A stretch of DNA of 64,000 bases from Cephalotus follicularis. Taxonomy: Eukaryota; Streptophyta; Magnoliopsida; Oxalidales; Cephalotaceae. Positions 59,745-64,000 of the stretch are shown one piece after another (positions within the stretch are counted from its first letter, which is position 1; every line of letters starts with the position of its first letter). The notes under the pieces were generated by a model that had not been told where the DNA came from, made no database searches, and was given only the letters and a program-made list of their open reading frames with translations. Where the stretch lies: the NCBI GenBank assembly GCA_001972305.1, contig BDDD01003364.1, forward strand, positions 1 through 64,000, written 5' to 3'. The position numbers and the translations under genes are program-made.

Positions 59745-60179
59745 TTTTTTCTACAAGTAGGGTAGAACATTGTTAGGTTCAAGTATACTTTTCTCAATAT
59801 GCATTGACTGAAGTGTATCTCACCACCTAACTCTAAAATGTATGGCCCTATCCCATTCCCGACTACGTACCTCCACTAATATTGTTATCCCGCGTGCATA
59901 GTTCACTCCGAGTAAAATTTCGGCAGCATCTCCCCACGGTTCCTCAAACACAAGAATTAAACTGAATTGATCGGTTTAATTATGCATCCGAGGAACATGT
60001 TTAAGGAGTGTAACCGAAACTTTCTTGAAGCAAACTATGTACACAAGATAACGATATATCCTACAGTGGACATACGTATGCGAGAACTGTCCGAACTGGA
60101 CAATTCATGATTCACTCCTATTGAACGAATCATGAACGGGAATCTAATATTTCTCTCGACTTTAATCATAATAGGTAAT

Positions 60180-60600
60180 TGAACTCTACAATAAATTTAA
60201 AGATGATACTAACACACAAACTAAATTATACATTCATATATATCACTAACTATATATACATACTAACTAAATTATACATACATATATACTAATATACTAA
60301 TTAAATTATACATACATACATATTAACTAAATTATACAGACATATATATTACTAACTATTATATATTTACATACTAACTAAATTATTTATACATATATAC
60401 TATATATATACATACTAACTAAAGTATACATACATATATATTAATTAAATTATACACACATATATACTACTAACTATACATATATACTACTAAACTATAC
60501 ATACATATATACTAACATACTAACTAAATTATACCCTAACTAAATTATACATACTAACTAATATATACATATATACTATATGTTGTAATATATATATATT
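60180..60600. repeat. AT-rich catatatactaactaaatta repeats in the CACTA 5' region
   Basis: Degenerate repeats of words like actaactaaattatacatacatata cover about 420 bases upstream of the transposase gene. The reading is low-complexity; it lies between the gene start and the right terminus. Confidence 0.65.
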
Positions 60601-60604
60601 AAAA

Positions 60605-60830
60605 AAAATAGTAGTGAGAGAGAGGGAGAAAGAAATTACCTAAGAAGGAGAAAGTGAGAGAGAGGGAGACCGGCAGTGGAGAAAGTGAGAGAGAGGGAGA
60701 CCGGCAGTGGAGAGAAGAAGACCGGCGGTGGAGAGGAGGAGAGCGGCGGCAGTGAGAGAGAGGGAGAAAGTGAGGGCGGCGGGAGGGAGAGAAAAAAGAA
60801 TTGAGGGAGATGAGGGAAAGAGGGGAAATA
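60605..60830. repeat. GA-rich repeat next to the CACTA right end
   Basis: Repeated gagagagagggaga and gaccggcagtggag units include one nearly exact direct repeat at about 60651-60710. On the transcribed - strand this is a CT-rich leader, a common form for plant 5' untranslated regions. Confidence 0.6.
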
Positions 60831-60859
60831 AAGAGAAGGCTGGTAAAAATTAGGGTACC

Positions 60860-61020
60860 GTCCGAGGGCATGGTGAGGGCATTAAGTGCCCTTGCCATGG
60901 CGAGGGCATGGAAAGGGCAACAATGCCCTGACCATGCCTTTTCTTTAAAAAAAAAAACAGGCTCAACGGCGAAGGGATCAAGTTCCCTTTCCATGCCCTC
61001 GCCGTTTGTCCTCGTCGTTG
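60860..61020. repeat. Right subterminal repeats of the CACTA element
   Basis: Words gagggcatgg, cccttgccatggcgagggc and ccatgccctcgcc occur here. The segment 60887-60908 is a near-perfect palindrome with the same core (gccatggc) as the left palindrome at 53832-53857. Confidence 0.7.
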
Positions 61021-61346
61021 CCCTGTTTTTTAGTAGTGTTTGAGCTCAAGATTACTGAATGTCCTACGATTGGTTGCCTGCTCGTGTGAGCTATGATGTT
61101 CAGTTGCTATGCCATGATTACTACTGTTTTTCGCATGCCATGCTTACTATTGAGAATCATTTGAGTTCATGTACATGCATGTTGAGTTTTATCTTGGTAT
61201 TGAATTGCTGGATAAAATGCATGTTTACTGTTGTGTTCTATGAACCTTTGATGACTGATTGATGATATTCTATCTTGAGAATATATATGGATGCTTACAA
61301 TGATCTGTTTGAGTAGATAGATCGAATTCCGTATTGTTGGTTCGCT

Positions 61347-61606
61347 GAGGAGCCGACTGTTGAAGGAAGACAGTCGACTGTCAAGAGAAAACAGTCGGCT
61401 GCTCATGCGTTGTCCTGTCCAGGAAGTGGCAGGAAATGCGTTATCTGGACGATGTTATGAACGATTGTGCAGTTACAGTCGACAGTTGAAGGATAACAGC
61501 CGACTACCAAATAGACAGCCGACTGGTGAAGGAAACCAGCCAGCCGCCCTTGTACTACTAACCTAAAACAACCGACTGGTAAGGAATCCAGCCGACTGTC
61601 AGGATG
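61347..61606 (+). repeat. LTR D word cluster 2 (CAGCCGACTG)
   Basis: Copies: gccgactgttgaaggaag, cagtcgactgtcaag, cagtcggctgctc, cagtcgacagttgaagg, cagccgactacc, cagccgactggtgaagg, caaccgactggtaagg and cagccgactgtcagg. It is the same word as D cluster 1. The offset from the LTR start is about 1130-1390 once the CACTA element is removed. Confidence 0.75.
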
Positions 61607-62901
61607 CTATTTGGACTTGTCTTGACTTAAACGATTCACGATGATCCCGCTTCCGATTAGGATGCATTAGAGCATTTGTATGTATTGCATATGTACTGTT
61701 TATTGCCTGACTATGCATCGTTTATGATTTCTAGATTACTATGTTAATTTAGAAATGTATATGTGAAACTGAAAATTATTATATTGAGAACGGAAATATA
61801 TATTTGATAATAACATATTTTTGAACAACTGGGAAAGCGATTTTCACCTCCTGGACTGTTTAAAAGTATTTCTATCTACTGGAAATGCATATTTCAAATG
61901 TTCTCACTTTCGAAAATGGTTTGAAATAAACTGCCTGTTGTTGATCTAATGATCATTACTGTACTGTTTACTATGACTATTCACTGTTTGCTCTGTGAAC
62001 TTGCTGTGTTTGTGCTTGAGTCACTAGTTGCTCGACGGGGACTGCCAGCGTTGGCTAGTGGTAGGGTAGACCTAGGAGCCAGGAGTTGGCTGGGCAACTC
62101 ACTATACTGTACTGTTGTCTTGCTTGGTTTCATGGAGAAGGGACCGAAGTGGGAGTGTAACGTGGGACCAGGAGTTTGCGGCATTGCACATATTGCCTGT
62201 CTGTTTGTTACTCCCTTTGTGGACATACTGTACTATTTACTGGTCCTATTCAGACATTACTGTGCCTGTTGATGTAGCCCTAGCCGGGCTACTACTGTAC
62301 CGTTATTGCATACATATATTTTCATATATATGTCCCTACTGTTATTTTACTGTACTGCTCACTTATATATATTTTCATATATATATATATATATATATAA
62401 TCTGGTATTTTCTACTGTACTGCATCATCTACGCATACATTTCATGACATACATGTAATGTTGATCCCAAAGTACTCTTATGACTTAGCCGAGTGAGGAC
62501 AAAGTCTAACCCCCTACTTTACAGATTGATGCAGTGGACCGGCCTGGGAATCAGCATGGATGAAGTACAAGTTCCTTTTTAATAATGTTTTTACCAGGGG
62601 TTATGTCCCCTTTGGATATTGTGTACTGTATTTTTCCAGTTACTAGACTTTTGATGTTACTGGATAATGTATTATGGATCACACTCCGTTTTGTGGGCTT
62701 TTAACTATGATAGACTTGTATTGAGTAGCGTGCAGTATGGGATGCACGTTACGTGTATTTCAGCTTATGAGTTTAATGCTTCCGCAACTGATGTCTTGTT
62801 TAAAAGTTTAAGTTTTATGGTCATTGCATAAGCTGAATCTTGAAGTTAATTGCCTTTACCACTTTTATGTGTGTTTACCTGAAAGCGGGGTGTGACAAGA
62901 G

Positions 62902-62913
62902 TGGTATCAGAGC
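62902..62913 (+). other. Primer binding site of element D
   Basis: tggtatcagagc lies four bases after the LTR end. It is identical to that of element A over all 12 bases and is the tRNA-iMet type. Confidence 0.85.
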
Positions 62914-62988
62914 ATATTCCGTATATGCTTATCTAGGATATTTTCCTTGCAATTAATGAGTTGTTTTCCTAAAAGTCGTGACTAGCTG

Positions 62989-64000
62989 TTGGGGGATGTG
63001 AATATACATGATTTTATTTATCAGGGTTCACAGCCGAGAAAAGAAGTGAAGGTTATATCTGCTTTGAAGGCTCGAAAATTGGTGGCTAAGGATGCTGAAG
63101 GTTTCCTAACTATTGTGAAGGATGTCTCAAAGGTTGAGCCTCGCCTTGAAGACTATCCTGTGGTTAGGCAATTTTCTGATGTGTTTCCGAAGGTGTTACC
63201 GGGTTTGCCACCGCAATAGGAACTGGAGTTTACCATTGAACTCATTCCTGGAGTGGCACCTTTATCTAAGGCACCTTACAGGATGGCACCATTGGAACTG
63301 CAAGAGTTGAAGGAACAATTGCAAGAACTGTTAGATCGGGGTTTCATTCGGCCTAGTGTATCACCGTGGGGTGCTCCGGTTCTTTTTGTGAAGAAGAAAG
63401 ACGGGTCTATGAGGCTATACATAGAATGCAGAGAGTTGAATCGGGTTACTGTTCGGAATAAATACCCTTTGCCTAGGATTGATGACTTGTTTGATCAACT
63501 CCAAGGTGCTTGGTATTTCTCTAAGATCGACTTGAGATCAGGATCTCATCAGCTTTGTATAAAGGATGAAGATGTGCCTAAAACTGCTTTCCGTACTCGG
63601 TATGGGCATTATGAGTTTCTGGTGATGCCGTTCGAACTCACTAATGCAGCGGTAGTTTTTATGGATCTGATGAATAGGGTGTTTCATGAGTACTTGGACA
63701 AGTTTGTGATTGTGTTCATAGATGACATTCTTGTGTATTCCAAGTCGATGGAAGAACATGAAGAACAGCTTCGTATTATGCTGGGTATTCTAAGGAAGAA
63801 TCAGCTATATGCGAAGTTCTCGAAGTATGAGTTCTGGTTGGAACAGATGGCATTTTTGGGTCATGTGGTAACAACTGAAGGTATCTGTGTGGATCCTGCT
63901 AAAGTAGAGGCTATTACTAAATGGCTGAGACCTACCACAGTGACGGAGATTAGGAGTTTCTTGGGTTTAGCTGGATACTATAGGCAGTTTGTGGAATGCT
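62989..64000 (+). pseudogene. Pol of element D: protease end and reverse transcriptase, partial
   Basis: The reading is open from 62989 to the end of the window apart from one TAG at 63217. Blocks seen: a VFPKVLPGLPP region preceding it, APYRMAP (63270), [10 protein letters not shown] (63390), KIDLRSG (63520), [13 protein letters not shown] (63578), catalytic FIDD (63717) and the FLGH (63855) and [10 protein letters not shown] (63955) thumb and connection blocks. His for Tyr in the block after RSG (GSHQL rather than GYHQL) and a changed PFELTN (usually PFGLTN) are visible substitutions. The sequence runs off the window before RNase H. Gag and the protease active site are missing upstream. Confidence 0.87.

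Larger units (their letters stand above)
53590..61038 (-). mobile_element. CACTA (En/Spm) DNA transposon, 7.4 kb
   Basis: The left terminus is cactccaaaaaaaaa and the right, read inward, CACTACTAAAAAACAGG. A 3-bp duplication ttt flanks it (53587-53589 and 61039-61041). Both subterminal regions carry repeated gccatggcgaggg words. Inside, on the - strand, are a TNP2-like transposase gene and a second Ptta/En/Spm-like gene, in the order typical of plant CACTA elements. It is inserted in the D LTR. The damage is modest: several nonsense codons, one apparent frameshift, and one changed base in the left CACTA motif. Confidence 0.92.
52764..62897 (+). repeat. 5' LTR of element D (2.68 kb net, carrying the CACTA element)
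   Basis: The ends are tgtaacgcccag and gcggggtgtgaca. Without the 7449-base CACTA insertion and its 3-base duplication the LTR is 2682 bases. The promoter is probably near 53311 (gcataaaacg). A TA repeat at about 62372-62398 matches the position of that in LTR C. Confidence 0.8.
52764..64000 (+). mobile_element. Element D: Ty3/gypsy, running off the window
   Basis: The 5' LTR is 52764-62897, including the CACTA insertion, followed by a tRNA-iMet primer site and a pol reading that continues to the last base. Gag and most of protease are missing. The 3' LTR lies beyond the window if it exists. Confidence 0.82.

Noticed and set aside
60180-60600. Possible centromeric or satellite repeat
   Set aside because: The AT-rich repeats are short, irregular and confined to the CACTA element between its gene and terminus.

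Overview
The window looks like nuclear DNA of a flowering plant, from a repeat-rich region that is almost entirely transposable elements. The evidence is gypsy-type (chromovirus) and copia-type retrotransposon proteins, a CACTA (En/Spm) transposon with TNP2-like and Ptta/En/Spm-like genes, a GT-AG intron, plant TATA boxes and tRNA-iMet primer sites. I saw no ordinary host gene, no tRNA or rRNA gene and no CRISPR array. The species cannot be told from this sequence.

Layout, outermost level first. A degenerate gene resembling the plant 'putative gypsy type transposon' family (PF04195-like, coiled-coil C-terminus) runs on the + strand from about 2191 to 47408 and is cut into four pieces by three insertions, each with matching or near-matching 5-bp target duplications. 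(1) An old gypsy element, A (2269-8837, duplication ggctt). (2) A very large interrupted copia element on the - strand (8976-43001, duplication tatga). (3) A solo LTR, E (44186-46574, caaat/caaac). The copia element was itself hit three times: by minus-strand LTRs F (10443-14232, tcatc) and G (15661-18464, ccatc/ccacc), and by a complete chromovirus, B (19218-35765, gttat). Chromovirus B in turn carries a solo copia LTR (22157-23911, gtata) and a truncated copia element (26754-31031, gtgtg), which contains a further LTR fragment. Nesting is therefore at least four levels deep.

Downstream, gypsy element C (LTR 47638-50148, degenerate gag) breaks off into an unidentified LTR-like segment X (51434-52763). 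Gypsy element D interrupts X and runs off the window end. The D LTR carries a 7.4-kb CACTA transposon (53590-61038) with two minus-strand genes. D then has a primer site and a well-preserved reverse transcriptase but no gag or protease.

The most unusual signal is inside the LTRs. Several carry clusters of a short, often palindromic word centred on TCGAC or its decay products. LTRs C and D are related and hold clusters at two similar offsets, yet C uses an AGCGTCGACGCC-type word at both sites and D a CAGCCGACTGGTG-type word at both. Similar clusters occur in solo LTRs E and F and in an LTR of the unrelated copia superfamily. Other LTRs (A, B, F, G, X) carry different short-repeat arrays. All coding regions here are broken; many premature stops look like single C-to-T or G-to-A changes, as expected in methylated, silenced DNA.
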